From assembly GCA_020073265.1 (NCBI GenBank), contig JAIQFN010000039.1:1-54327 (forward strand): a stretch of 54,327 nt of DNA, given 5' to 3'. The notes beneath the pieces were generated by a model. The model had not been told where the DNA came from. It made no database searches and saw only the letters and a list, made by a program, of their open reading frames with translations. Origin of the DNA: Terriglobia bacterium. Its GTDB lineage: Bacteria; Acidobacteriota; Terriglobia; Bryobacterales; Bryobacteraceae. Both the position numbers and the translations under genes were made by a program. Below, piece by piece: positions 27,197 to 35,227 of the stretch (its first letter is position 1; every line of letters begins with the position of its first letter).

Positions 27197-27538
27197 TCAC
27201 CAACTGACAGTGCTGATGCTGTCCACCTTCAGCCGGCCGTCGTCGATCTTGCCGCTGAGTTTTACTTTGTGGCCCAGGTGCGGCAGCACTTTGTCGAGCG
27301 ACTCCGCGTCGATATGGACCACTTTGTTGTCTTCGGTCAGGAACACGGCTTCCGACCCGTCTTTGACGCACATCTTCGCGCAGGATTCGAAAACTTTGGG
27401 ATGTATCCAGCCGGAGGCGGTCGAGGACTTGGCGTGCTCGGCGGCGCACTTGGTGTCTGAAATGTAGCCGGTCATGTCTGCGGCGAACGTTACACCAGCG
27501 AGTGCGGAAATAACTGCAACTGCGATCAAGATCTTCAC
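27197..27538 (-). CDS. Small exported protein, possibly DUF5818 family
   Basis: 113 residues from GTG 27538, with GGGAGG upstream. Signal peptide VKILIAVAVISALAGVTFAA is followed by MTGYISDTKCAAEHAK, then SCAKMCVKDGSEAVFLTEDN and a C-terminal beta region (LPHLGHKVKLSGKIDDGRLK). Three Cys (one in TKC, two in CAKMC) suggest a disulfide or metal site. Similar small secreted proteins with a C...CxxxC pattern are common in acidobacteria. Function unknown; longer upstream frame to 27646 rejected. Confidence 0.65.
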   Translation of the reverse strand: MKILIAVAVISALAGVTFAADMTGYISDTKCAAEHAKSSTASGWIHPKVFESCAKMCVKDGSEAVFLTEDNKVVHIDAESLDKVLPHLGHKVKLSGKIDDGRLKVDSISTVSW

Positions 27539-27644
27539 GCGAAGAGCCTCCCAGAGAGAATGGTCAAACGATTCGACGATAGCGCACGGCGACGCCGCGT
27601 CGCAACGTCCCCTCGCCGGCTGATCTAGTACGCTAGTACAAACC

Positions 27645-28421
27645 ATGTCGAAGCTGCTCTACGAGGTTCGGGACAGAGTCGCGCGCATCACCATCAATCG
27701 GCCGGAGGCGATGAACGCGATGGACGCGGATGTGTACGCCGAGCTGTCCAAGGCCTGGATAGACGTGCGCGATAACCCGGACGTTTGGGTCGCCATCATC
27801 ACCGGTGCTGGCGAGAAGGCGTTCACGGCGGGCGCGGATTTGAAATCGCTCATTCCTCAGAAGCACGGTAAGGCGGATTTCTGGCTCACGCAGAAGAACA
27901 TGATCCTCAATCGCGGTTTGGAGGTGTGGAAGCCGGTGATCGCGGCTGTCAACGGCTACTGCCTGGCGGGCGGCATGACGCTGCTGTTCGCCACCGACAT
28001 CCGCATCGCCGCCGAGCACGCCGTCTTTGAAATCTCGGAAGTGAAGCGTGGCATTCTCGCGGGAAATGGCGGAACGCAGCGCGCGCTGCGGCAGCTTCCC
28101 TACGCGATCGCCATGGAGATGCTGCTGCTCGGCCGGCGGCTGGCTGCTCACGAAGCGCTTTCCTACGGACTGGTCAACAAAGTCGTGCCGCTCGGCGATC
28201 TCATGCCCACCGCGGAAGAGTACGCGCGGAGGCTTTGCGAGAATGGCCCTTTAGCCTTGCGCGCCTCCAAGGAACTGGCCATCCGGAGTCAGAGTCTGCC
28301 GCTCGAACAGGGACTGCGACTCGAAGAATCGTTTCAAGAGTTCCTGCGCGGCACCGAGGATGCCAAGGAAGGCCCGCGCGCCTTCGCTGAAAAGCGCAAG
28401 CCGGTTTTCAAGGCCGAGTAG
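27645..28421 (+). CDS. Enoyl-CoA hydratase/crotonase family protein
   Basis: 258 residues, ATG 27645. It has INRPEAMNAMDADVYAELSK, FTAGADLKSL (oxyanion loop), GYCLAGGMTLLFATDIRIA and FEISEVKRGILAGNGGTQRA. The second catalytic Glu of canonical hydratases (SEVKRG position) is kept, while the first (GGMTLLF position) is Thr. Hydration or a related reaction on a CoA ester is plausible. The stop is directly followed by the ATG of the CitE-like lyase with no spacing, so the two are coupled. Confidence 0.87.
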   Translation: MSKLLYEVRDRVARITINRPEAMNAMDADVYAELSKAWIDVRDNPDVWVAIITGAGEKAFTAGADLKSLIPQKHGKADFWLTQKNMILNRGLEVWKPVIAAVNGYCLAGGMTLLFATDIRIAAEHAVFEISEVKRGILAGNGGTQRALRQLPYAIAMEMLLLGRRLAAHEALSYGLVNKVVPLGDLMPTAEEYARRLCENGPLALRASKELAIRSQSLPLEQGLRLEESFQEFLRGTEDAKEGPRAFAEKRKPVFKAE

Positions 28422-29321
28422 ATGGACAAGACCGTTCGACCACATCGTTCCAGCCTGTTTGTTCCCGGCCATCGCACGGCGTGGATCGAGAAGGCCGCCG
28501 GGTACGGCTCCGATTTCCTGATCCTCGATTTGGAGGACTCGGTTCCGGATCAGGAGAAAGCCGGCGCGCGCGCCATCACCAAGGCCGGCATCAAGACTCT
28601 CAAAGCGAACGGGCAAGCAGTGGGCGTGCGCGTAAACGGTTTCGCCACCGGATTGACGCGCGATGATCTGGAAGGCGTCGTGTGTCCTGAACTCGACAGC
28701 GTCACGCTGCCGAAAGTCGAGACCGTGGCCGACCTGCAGGAGCTGGACGCGCTGCTGACGAATCTCGAAAAGCGCGCTGGGATCGCGGCGGGGTCCATCG
28801 AGACTCCGCTCGGCTGCGAGACCGCCAAGGCGATGCGCAACATTTACGAGATCGCGACGTCGTGTCCGCGCGTGAAGCGAGTGACGCTAGCGGCCGGACC
28901 GGGTGGCGACGCGGCGCGGGCCATCGGCTACGTCTGGTCGAAAGAAGGCACCGAGACGTTGTACCTTCGCTCCAAGACCGTGCTGGATTGCCGCGCGGCG
29001 GGCGTCCAGCATCCGACCATCAGCTCCTGGTGGAACATCAAGGACCTGGAAGGCCTGGAGCGCGACGCACGCTGGAATCGCCAGGTCGGATTCCGCGGCA
29101 TGACGGTGATGCACCCTTCGCACGTGCCGATCGTGAACCAGGTGTTCACTCCGGCGGCGGAGGAGATCGCGTTTTATAGAGGATTGATCCAGGCGATGGA
29201 AGAAGCCAAGGTAAAAGGAATCGCGGCCGTGGTCTACCAAGGCGACATGGTGGACGAAGCGATGCTGAAGACCGCGCGTGAGATGCTCGAGTTCGCCCGC
29301 TCGATCGGGCTGGAGAGCTGA
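28422..29321 (+). CDS. CitE-like (HpcH/HpaI family) CoA-ester lyase
   Basis: 299 residues. Typical segments are SSLFVPGHRTAWIEKA, FLILDLEDSVPDQEKAGAR (Mg-site region), the IETPLG motif with a metal-binding Glu, GPGGDAARAIG with the second acidic ligand, and FRGMTVMHPSHVPIVNQVF. CitE, malyl-CoA and citramalyl-CoA lyases use this fold to split a 3-hydroxyacyl-CoA into acetyl-CoA (or similar) and a keto acid. Here it would act after a hydratase, consistent with the directly preceding crotonase. The exact CoA-ester is unknown. The stop overlaps the next start by 1 bp. Confidence 0.87.
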   Translation: MDKTVRPHRSSLFVPGHRTAWIEKAAGYGSDFLILDLEDSVPDQEKAGARAITKAGIKTLKANGQAVGVRVNGFATGLTRDDLEGVVCPELDSVTLPKVETVADLQELDALLTNLEKRAGIAAGSIETPLGCETAKAMRNIYEIATSCPRVKRVTLAAGPGGDAARAIGYVWSKEGTETLYLRSKTVLDCRAAGVQHPTISSWWNIKDLEGLERDARWNRQVGFRGMTVMHPSHVPIVNQVFTPAAEEIAFYRGLIQAMEEAKVKGIAAVVYQGDMVDEAMLKTAREMLEFARSIGLES

Positions 29322-30628
29322 TGTCTGAAGCCGCCGCGGTCGCCCGCCAAGCGATTCCGACCAGGCTGAGCCGTCACCAAATCACGGGCTTCTGGGCGGC
29401 GTGGCTCGGCAACACGCTGGATGGCACCGACATTTCGATCGCGGGCATCGCCCTGGCGCCGGCGCTGCTCACGCTGTTGCCTCTTTCCGGAATGGCGTGC
29501 GACGCCGGCACGGTCGGATATCTCGCTTCGGTAATGCTGGCCTTGTACCTGATCGGCTGGAGCCTGTCGTTCTTGGCCGGACCGCTGGTGGATCGTTTCG
29601 GGCGCACCAAGATGCTGGCGGTGTGCTGCGCTACCTACGCGATCTTCACCGCAGTGGGCGGCCTGTCGCAGAACATCTGGCAACTCGGCGCCACGCGCTT
29701 CCTGGCGGGTCTGGCGTTGGGCGGAGAATGGGCCGCGGCGAGCACCTACGTCGCCGAAATCTGGCCGGAGGATCGCCGCAAGATGGGCGCGGGCTACCTG
29801 CACACCGGCATCTATTTCGGTTCGCTGCTGGCCGGCGTCATCAGCTACTTCGTGAGTCCGAGGTTCGGTTGGCGAGGATTGTTTCTCTGCGGACTCGCGC
29901 CGGTGATCATGGCCGTGCTCACGCTCGCCGGAGTTCGCGAACCAGAGCGATGGGAAGGCAAGGTCCGGGAAGCGTCAGTTCGCCGGACCAACCCGATGTT
30001 CGCAATCTTCGGCGCGCAATATCTGCGCACCACGCTGGTGATGGCGGCACTGATGACGGTCGCATCCACCGGGTTGTGGGGCGGCTCGCAGTACTTTGCC
30101 ACCGCCGTCACGCTCATGGCGCGCGAGCAAGGACTCACGCCCGCCAGAGGCAGCGAGCTGGCGGCTTATATTTCGGTGATCGTCTCGGCGGGAACGATTA
30201 TCGGCTGCGTGCTCGCGCCCGTGCTGGCCGAGCGCGTAGGACGCAAGCGTGCTCTGGCAACGTATTTCGCCGTGATGATGGTCATGATCGTCGTGACCTG
30301 GGGCTGGATCTTCTACCGGCCGCCGTCTGAGGGACTGCGCCTGTTCTTCGGCGCCGCCTTCGTCATCGGACTGGCGCAAGGCTATTTCGCGCTGTTCACT
30401 CTCTGGTTGCCGGAACTGTACGGGACCATTGTCAGGGGCACGGGCTTCGCGTTCTGCACCACGTCCTGCCGGTTCATCGGAGCCGGCGTGAATTTCGCGG
30501 TGGGTGCCGCGGCCAAGTCGATGGGGACGCTGGGCACACCGCTGGCCTGCATCGCGGTAGTGTTTGCAATCGGGCTCTTGATTATCCCGCTCGCGCGAGA
30601 GACGCACGGCCAGCCGTTGCCGGATTAG
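29321..30628 (+). CDS. MFS transporter, aromatic/organic acid:proton symporter type
   Basis: 435 residues with twelve predicted membrane segments. The N-terminal LGNTLDGTDISIAGIALAPA carries the D-x-x-D-like acidic motif of the aromatic acid symporters. GPLVDRFGRTKMLAV is the TM2-3 signature and LAERVGRKRALATYF its mirror. ALGGEWAAASTYVAEIWPED matches the family loop after TM4. As the last gene of crotonase-lyase-MFS, it likely imports the substrate of that set. The 3' end overlaps the convergent CtaA gene by 47 bp. Confidence 0.85.
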   Translation: MSEAAAVARQAIPTRLSRHQITGFWAAWLGNTLDGTDISIAGIALAPALLTLLPLSGMACDAGTVGYLASVMLALYLIGWSLSFLAGPLVDRFGRTKMLAVCCATYAIFTAVGGLSQNIWQLGATRFLAGLALGGEWAAASTYVAEIWPEDRRKMGAGYLHTGIYFGSLLAGVISYFVSPRFGWRGLFLCGLAPVIMAVLTLAGVREPERWEGKVREASVRRTNPMFAIFGAQYLRTTLVMAALMTVASTGLWGGSQYFATAVTLMAREQGLTPARGSELAAYISVIVSAGTIIGCVLAPVLAERVGRKRALATYFAVMMVMIVVTWGWIFYRPPSEGLRLFFGAAFVIGLAQGYFALFTLWLPELYGTIVRGTGFAFCTTSCRFIGAGVNFAVGAAAKSMGTLGTPLACIAVVFAIGLLIIPLARETHGQPLPD

Positions 30629-31550
30629 CTGCTTCGACGCTCAGCAGGACCAGGGAAATCCACACCAGGTCCGCTATCAGCAGGTGCACCATCTGCATCC
30701 AGATCGGAGCCAGCAGCACCAGGTTGATTGCGCCTGCTCCGAGCTGCGTCAAGGTGAGAATCAGGACCACGAGCGCGATGCGGTCCACCGGCGGGCGAGG
30801 TTTCGAGCGCAGCATCCACACCGCCAGCGACAGGAAGAACGCGGCGCCGAGAATCGCCAGCGCCGGATGGAAGATGCGCAGCCGCAGCAGGAAGTGACCG
30901 GCGCCGGAAAGATCCTGGCGCAAGCCTTCGCTCAACGACGTTGCCGGAAACAACGTGTCGCCTAGGGCCGCAATCGCTCCGCTGACGCTGACCAGCAGGG
31001 CAAGTGGCAAGCTCGCCAGCAACAGCGGCGAAAAACGGCGCGGCGATCGCTCGGGCTCGCGAGAAAACCACGCCGTGAGGGCCAGTGCCGCCAGCAGGAA
31101 TAGCGTGTTCACCAGGTGCAGCGACAGATAAACCGCCCGGCCCACGGAAGCGTTCGACTCCACATATTGAAACAGCACCAACCCGGCGCCCAGCCCGATT
31201 TCCACCACCAGGAACGCAACCGAAGCCAGGGCCGCCTTGCGCGCGCGGTGACTGCGAGGGAAACGGAAAAAGGCCCACAACAACAGGGCGGCGATCGCAA
31301 CACCGGCCACGCCGGTCGACGCCCGATGGCCGAATTCGATGATGGTTTGTACGCGCGGCGATTGCGGAAGGACCTCGCCGTTGCAGAGCGGCCAATTGTT
31401 GCCACACCCGGCGCCCGAGCCGCTGGCCCGGACATAAGCGCCCCATAACACGACCAGCAGATTCCAGGCCAGCACTCCCCAGGCGTAGCGTGTGAAACGG
31501 GAGCTACCGACAGCGGCCGGCGATGCTACAGCGACGCTCACTGCACTCAA
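30582..31550 (-). CDS. ctaA: Heme A synthase (COX15/CtaA)
   Basis: 322 residues with eight membrane segments in two halves. Conserved histidines are visible in IEFGHRASTG, SLHLVNTLFL, RIFHPALAI and MVHLLIADLVW. The Cys pair in GCGNNWPLCNGEV between TM1 and TM2 is of the CtaA type. The enzyme hydroxylates heme O to heme A for cytochrome oxidase. No ctaB or oxidase genes lie nearby, so the gene is solitary here. The start is preceded by only a short divergent gap to the RidA-domain gene. Confidence 0.88.
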   Translation of the reverse strand: MSAVSVAVASPAAVGSSRFTRYAWGVLAWNLLVVLWGAYVRASGSGAGCGNNWPLCNGEVLPQSPRVQTIIEFGHRASTGVAGVAIAALLLWAFFRFPRSHRARKAALASVAFLVVEIGLGAGLVLFQYVESNASVGRAVYLSLHLVNTLFLLAALALTAWFSREPERSPRRFSPLLLASLPLALLVSVSGAIAALGDTLFPATSLSEGLRQDLSGAGHFLLRLRIFHPALAILGAAFFLSLAVWMLRSKPRPPVDRIALVVLILTLTQLGAGAINLVLLAPIWMQMVHLLIADLVWISLVLLSVEAANPATAGRASLARAG

Positions 31551-31596
31551 TGTAGCAAGCTTCGAAGCTTTGATAAAATCGTTTCTTTAGCAACAA

Positions 31597-32757
31597 ATGT
31601 ATTTCTTCCGCACCTTCCTGATCCTCGTCATCCTGATCGCGCTTGGCGGCAGTCTTTTCGCCCAGAAGAAAAAGAAGCCCGGCTCGGACGACGAAGGCTA
31701 CATCCCGCAGGTCCTTCCCGAAAACAAGCAGAAGAAAGACAAGCCGCAGGAAACGCAGACGCTGCCTCTGCCCCGGGAGTTACCGAATGCGGTAACCGCC
31801 GACACGGACCGGCTGACGTTTGGCGTGTCGCCGCTCTCGGCGAAAGGCCTGCTGTCGCAACAGACCCGCGAAGCGCTGAAGGCGGTGTTGCGGTCGAGCC
31901 ACGGGACCATCGTGAAGCTGCGCGCCTTCGTGGCCGGCTCCGGCGATTTGCGGCGCGTCGGTGAGCTGACCGCCGACGCATTCAGCGACAAGCATCAGCC
32001 CCTGCCCGCTCTCAGCGTGGTACAGGTGGGCGGGCTTCCGATGGCGGGCGCACAGATCGTGATCGAGACCACCGAGGTCGACAGGAAAACGGTGAATCCG
32101 AGCGGCGTTGCTTTTCTTTCGGGACAATCGGCGCCGAACGTCGCGCAGTCCCTGGAACAGTTGAAGACGGCGTTGCGGGGCGCCAGCCTGGAGCCGGCCG
32201 ACGTGCTCCGTGTGACTTGTTTCGTCAGCTCGCTCGACGAACAGCGGAACACGCGCGAACTGATGGCCGCCAGTTTCCCAGCCGCGGCGCTCAACTACGC
32301 GCAGATGCGTCGCGAGCCGGTGAGCCCGGCCGTCGAATGCGAGGCGGTGGCGCGACTGCGGTCCCCGGTTGCGCAAGGCACCAGTTTCCTGAACCCGCCC
32401 AATCTCGCCAAGTCCGCCAGCTATTCCCAAATGGCCCTGGTGACCGGAGGCAAGCTGGTGATCACCGGCACCCAACTGGCTTTCGGCGCCCAGGAGCACG
32501 ATCTCAAGCTGGCCTTCGACCGGCTGGGCAAGGCGTTGAATTCGGCCAACGCCAGTTTCACCCACGTCGTCATGTCGCACGTGTATCTGACCTCCAGCGC
32601 CCTGACAGACCGGGTGCGAACCGTGCGAGCCGGCTACTACACCGGCAGCAATCCGCCGGCCAGCACTATGCTGCCCTTCGAAGGACTGCCTTCGCTGGAT
32701 ACTCAGATGGGCGTGGACGTAATAGCGACGCCGGATTCCTCAAGCGCGCGGCGCTGA
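31597..32757 (+). CDS. Exported protein with three tandem RidA/YjgF-like domains
   Basis: 386 residues, ATG 31597. Signal peptide about 1-22 (FLILVILIALGGSLFAQ), then a Lys/Pro-rich linker and three RidA-like units at about 68-160, 168-255 and 275-378. Landmarks: PALSVVQVGGLPMAGAQIVI in the first, LRVTCFVSSLDEQRNTRE in the second and FTHVVMSHVYLTS, then PASTMLPFEGLP, in the third. RidA is a homotrimer with its active sites at subunit interfaces; a three-domain chain could mimic the trimer. The Arg that most RidA enzymes use (PxR position) reads Leu in the first unit, Ala or Asn in the second and Ser in the third. Coupled to the next gene by a TGATG overlap. Confidence 0.75.
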   Translation: MYFFRTFLILVILIALGGSLFAQKKKKPGSDDEGYIPQVLPENKQKKDKPQETQTLPLPRELPNAVTADTDRLTFGVSPLSAKGLLSQQTREALKAVLRSSHGTIVKLRAFVAGSGDLRRVGELTADAFSDKHQPLPALSVVQVGGLPMAGAQIVIETTEVDRKTVNPSGVAFLSGQSAPNVAQSLEQLKTALRGASLEPADVLRVTCFVSSLDEQRNTRELMAASFPAAALNYAQMRREPVSPAVECEAVARLRSPVAQGTSFLNPPNLAKSASYSQMALVTGGKLVITGTQLAFGAQEHDLKLAFDRLGKALNSANASFTHVVMSHVYLTSSALTDRVRTVRAGYYTGSNPPASTMLPFEGLPSLDTQMGVDVIATPDSSSARR

Positions 32758-33377
32758 TGGCTGGCTCGATGCGGCGCGCGGCGTTGGGATGCCGCACGCA
32801 CTCCGGATGGGCCGCGCTAGTGGCGATCGCAGGACCGCCCGGCTCGCCGGAAGTGATCGACCGGCGGCGAATCGAGATTGCGGACCCTGGGATTCGAGGC
32901 TCCAAGCAGCCTTATCACGCCGCCGAGCCGCTGGATTTCAAAGCCGCCGAAGCGTTCCTCAAGCGTTGCGCCACGAGCAGCGCGGACCTTGCACAGCGGG
33001 CCCTGCGCGAAGCGATGGAGGATCTCCACGGCATCGGTTACCAGCTTGCATCGTGCGGCCTAACGCTCGCATCCGGCCGCACCCTGCCTGAGCTGAGCGC
33101 CGTGCTCAAGTCGCACGCGCTGATCCACACCGCCGAGGGGGAGTTTTACCGCAATGCCCTGGCCGAGGCTGGCGAGCGATGCGGTCTTCCGGTGGTGGGA
33201 GTGAAGGAACGCGACATCTATGATCGCGGCGCGGCACATCTTCACATCGCGGCCAACGAACTGGAACGCCGCATCGCGGATCTGGGGAAACCGGTCGGAC
33301 CGCCGTGGTCCCAGGATCAGAAGTACGCCGCGCTGGCCGCCTGGCTGGCTCTGGCCAACTATCCGAGCGAGCGATAG
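32757..33377 (+). CDS. Conserved hypothetical protein
   Basis: 206 residues from ATG 32757, overlapping the RidA-domain gene stop by 1 bp. It begins MAGSMRRAALGCRTHSGWAA and has VAIAGPPGSPEVIDRRRIEI, AEPLDFKAAEAFLKRC and GVKERDIYDRGAAHLHIAAN. No family is recognised. The AIAGPPGSPxVIDRRRI pattern and helix-rich remainder suggest a soluble cytoplasmic protein. Its 3' end overlaps the flavin reductase gene by 19 bp. Confidence 0.6.
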   Translation: MAGSMRRAALGCRTHSGWAALVAIAGPPGSPEVIDRRRIEIADPGIRGSKQPYHAAEPLDFKAAEAFLKRCATSSADLAQRALREAMEDLHGIGYQLASCGLTLASGRTLPELSAVLKSHALIHTAEGEFYRNALAEAGERCGLPVVGVKERDIYDRGAAHLHIAANELERRIADLGKPVGPPWSQDQKYAALAAWLALANYPSER

Positions 33378-33850
33378 CCGCGATTGAAATACACCAGCGG
33401 CCTCGCAGCGCGGCATTCGGCGCGCTCCACCTCACCGACAAAGATGGCGTGATCGCCCGCTTCGATGATGGACGCCGCGCGGCATTCCAGCGTGGCCAGG
33501 CAACCGGCCAGCAGCGGCGCACCGCTTTCGCCGCTGGTCCATTCCACGCCTTCGAAGCGACCCTCCGGTTTCACAGCGAACGCAACCGAGAGGTCGCGCT
33601 GGGTTTCGCTCAAAACATTAACGGCGAAGTGCGTGGACAGCCGGAAGTGCGAAATAAACGGACAACCCAGATCGATGCAGATCAGCACCAGCGGCGGGGC
33701 GACGGAAACCGAAGTGAAGGAACTGACGGTCAGTCCATGCGGCGTTCCATCGCGAGCGCAAACGGTGGCGACCGCAACGCCGGTAGCGAACTGAGCGCAG
33801 GCTTGGCGAAACGTTTCCGGATCCAGGTGGCGGCTGTGGCGGGGAGTCAT
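33359..33850 (-). CDS. Flavin reductase family protein (FMN-binding split barrel)
   Basis: 163 residues, ATG 33850. It shows FRQACAQFATGVAVATVCAR, then HGLTVSSFTSVSVAPPLVLI, as in HpaC/NADH:flavin reductases, with FAVNVLSETQRDLS and the C-terminal DHAIFVGEVERAE typical of the family. It likely supplies reduced FMN to a two-component monooxygenase; no such partner sits beside it. Start position is well supported by the HLDPETFRQ opening. Confidence 0.85.
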   Translation of the reverse strand: MTPRHSRHLDPETFRQACAQFATGVAVATVCARDGTPHGLTVSSFTSVSVAPPLVLICIDLGCPFISHFRLSTHFAVNVLSETQRDLSVAFAVKPEGRFEGVEWTSGESGAPLLAGCLATLECRAASIIEAGDHAIFVGEVERAECRAARPLVYFNRGYRSLG

Positions 33851-33866
33851 GCCGGGAAAGGTTCGC

Positions 33867-33896
33867 TTGACAAGAGTCTAACCCTAATCCTATCAT
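33867..33896 (+). promoter_or_regulatory. Sigma-70-type promoter for the HU gene
   Basis: TTGACA at 33867-33872 and TATCAT at 33891-33896, 18 bp apart, pointing to the HU-like gene with a leader of about 80 bases. It is the best promoter match in the window. Confidence 0.65.
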
Positions 33897-33983
33897 GGAG
33901 TTTGCTCCGGTTATCGGGTGCTCGGAGACTGGCCCGGAGATTCCGCTTCAATTCAGTGCTGTTTTCGTCTGGAGGGCGACGCC

Positions 33984-34253
33984 GTGATCAAGCTCGATAT
34001 TATTAACGAAGTCGTAAACAAAACTGGGATTACCAAGACCAAGGCTGAGATGGCCGTGGAAACGGTGTTCGAGAGTATGAAGCGGGCGCTCTCGCATGGC
34101 GAGCGCATCGAGTTGCGCGGCTTCGGCATCTTCAACGTTCGGCCGCGCAAGACAGGCATCGGGCGCAATCCGCGCACCGGCGCCGAAGTGGCCATTCCTC
34201 CCGGCAAGGCAGTACGCTTCAAGCCCGGTAAGGAGCTGCAGTCGCTGCAGTAG
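33984..34253 (+). CDS. HU/IHF-family DNA-binding protein
   Basis: 89 residues from GTG 33984, preceded by GGAGG at about 8 bases. It begins VIKLDIINEVVNKTGITKTK, has the beta-arm signature GFGIFNVRPRKTGIGRNPRT, then GAEVAIPPGKAVRFKPGKEL. This is a bacterial nucleoid protein that bends DNA. The upstream frame from 33918 is not in keeping with family length, so the GTG is preferred. It is followed closely by the site-2 protease gene. Confidence 0.88.
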   Translation: MIKLDIINEVVNKTGITKTKAEMAVETVFESMKRALSHGERIELRGFGIFNVRPRKTGIGRNPRTGAEVAIPPGKAVRFKPGKELQSLQ

Positions 34254-34264
34254 CGTAAGTTGTC

Positions 34265-35200
34265 GTGGTTCCCCGCGCAGAGAGCGTCGGTCTGAGGGCT
34301 GCGCTCAGCTTTCCCCAAAGTGAAATCTCGGCTTCGCGTTGGGCACTGCATTGGCTTCTGCTGGGCCTGACGCTGCTGACCACCACCACGGTGGGAGTGG
34401 TGTTCGCGCAATGCTTCGAGAACAACCGGCCGATCGATCTGGATCAGTACTTCAAGGTGTTTTCCGCATTGCAAGCGCACCCGTGGCTGCTGGCCGACGG
34501 GCTGGCCTTCTCGCTCACGCTGATGACCATCCTGCTGGCGCACGAGCTGGGTCACTACTTCGCGTGCCGCTACTACGGAATCGACGCCAGCCTGCCGTAC
34601 TTCCTGCCCGCGCCGACGCCCATCGGCACGCTGGGCGCGTTCATCCGGATCCGTTCGCCCATCTATACGCGGCGCGCGCTGTTCGATGTCGGAATCGCCG
34701 GACCGCTGGCGGGCTTCGTGGCGCTGGTTCCGGCGCTGGCAATCGGCATCGCGCTTTCGAAGGTGGTTCCCGGAATCGCCGAGCGCGGCGACCTGATCTT
34801 CGGCGTGCCCCGGATTCTGCGAGTTTTTGAATGGGTGCTTTTTCCGGGCGTGCCGGCTTCGGACATCTACCTGCACCCCATGGCGCGAGGCGCCTGGGTG
34901 GGCATTCTGGCAACCGCGCTCAACCTGATCCCCATCGGGCAACTGGACGGCGGACACATTCTCTACTCGTTCGCCGGACGAAGGCACAAGCTGTTATCGC
35001 GGCTGTTTGTGGTGGTGCTGCTGCTGCTGGGATTGTTCTACTCGCCAACCTGGCTGGTCTGGGCCGTGATCCTGTTCCTGTTCGCGCTTCGGCATCCGAG
35101 CATCTTCGACGTCACGCCGCTCGACCGCAACCGCGTGCTGCTGGGGATCGCCGCGCTGGCGATTTTTCTGCTGACTTTCACGCTGGTACCGATCCGGTAG
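34265..35200 (+). CDS. Site-2 protease family (M50) membrane metalloprotease
   Basis: 311 residues from GTG 34265. Zinc motif LAHELGHYFACRYYG (HExxH) in a membrane segment and NLIPIGQLDGGH (the D-G second motif) are both complete. There are about seven membrane segments; the block APTPIGTLGAFIRIRSPI resembles the plant/bacterial EGY-like S2P subfamily. It would cleave membrane-bound substrates such as anti-sigma factors. It follows HU by 11 bp. Confidence 0.87.
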   Translation: MVPRAESVGLRAALSFPQSEISASRWALHWLLLGLTLLTTTTVGVVFAQCFENNRPIDLDQYFKVFSALQAHPWLLADGLAFSLTLMTILLAHELGHYFACRYYGIDASLPYFLPAPTPIGTLGAFIRIRSPIYTRRALFDVGIAGPLAGFVALVPALAIGIALSKVVPGIAERGDLIFGVPRILRVFEWVLFPGVPASDIYLHPMARGAWVGILATALNLIPIGQLDGGHILYSFAGRRHKLLSRLFVVVLLLLGLFYSPTWLVWAVILFLFALRHPSIFDVTPLDRNRVLLGIAALAIFLLTFTLVPIR

Positions 35201-35227
35201 TCGGCGAGCGGCGCACCGGTTACGACC

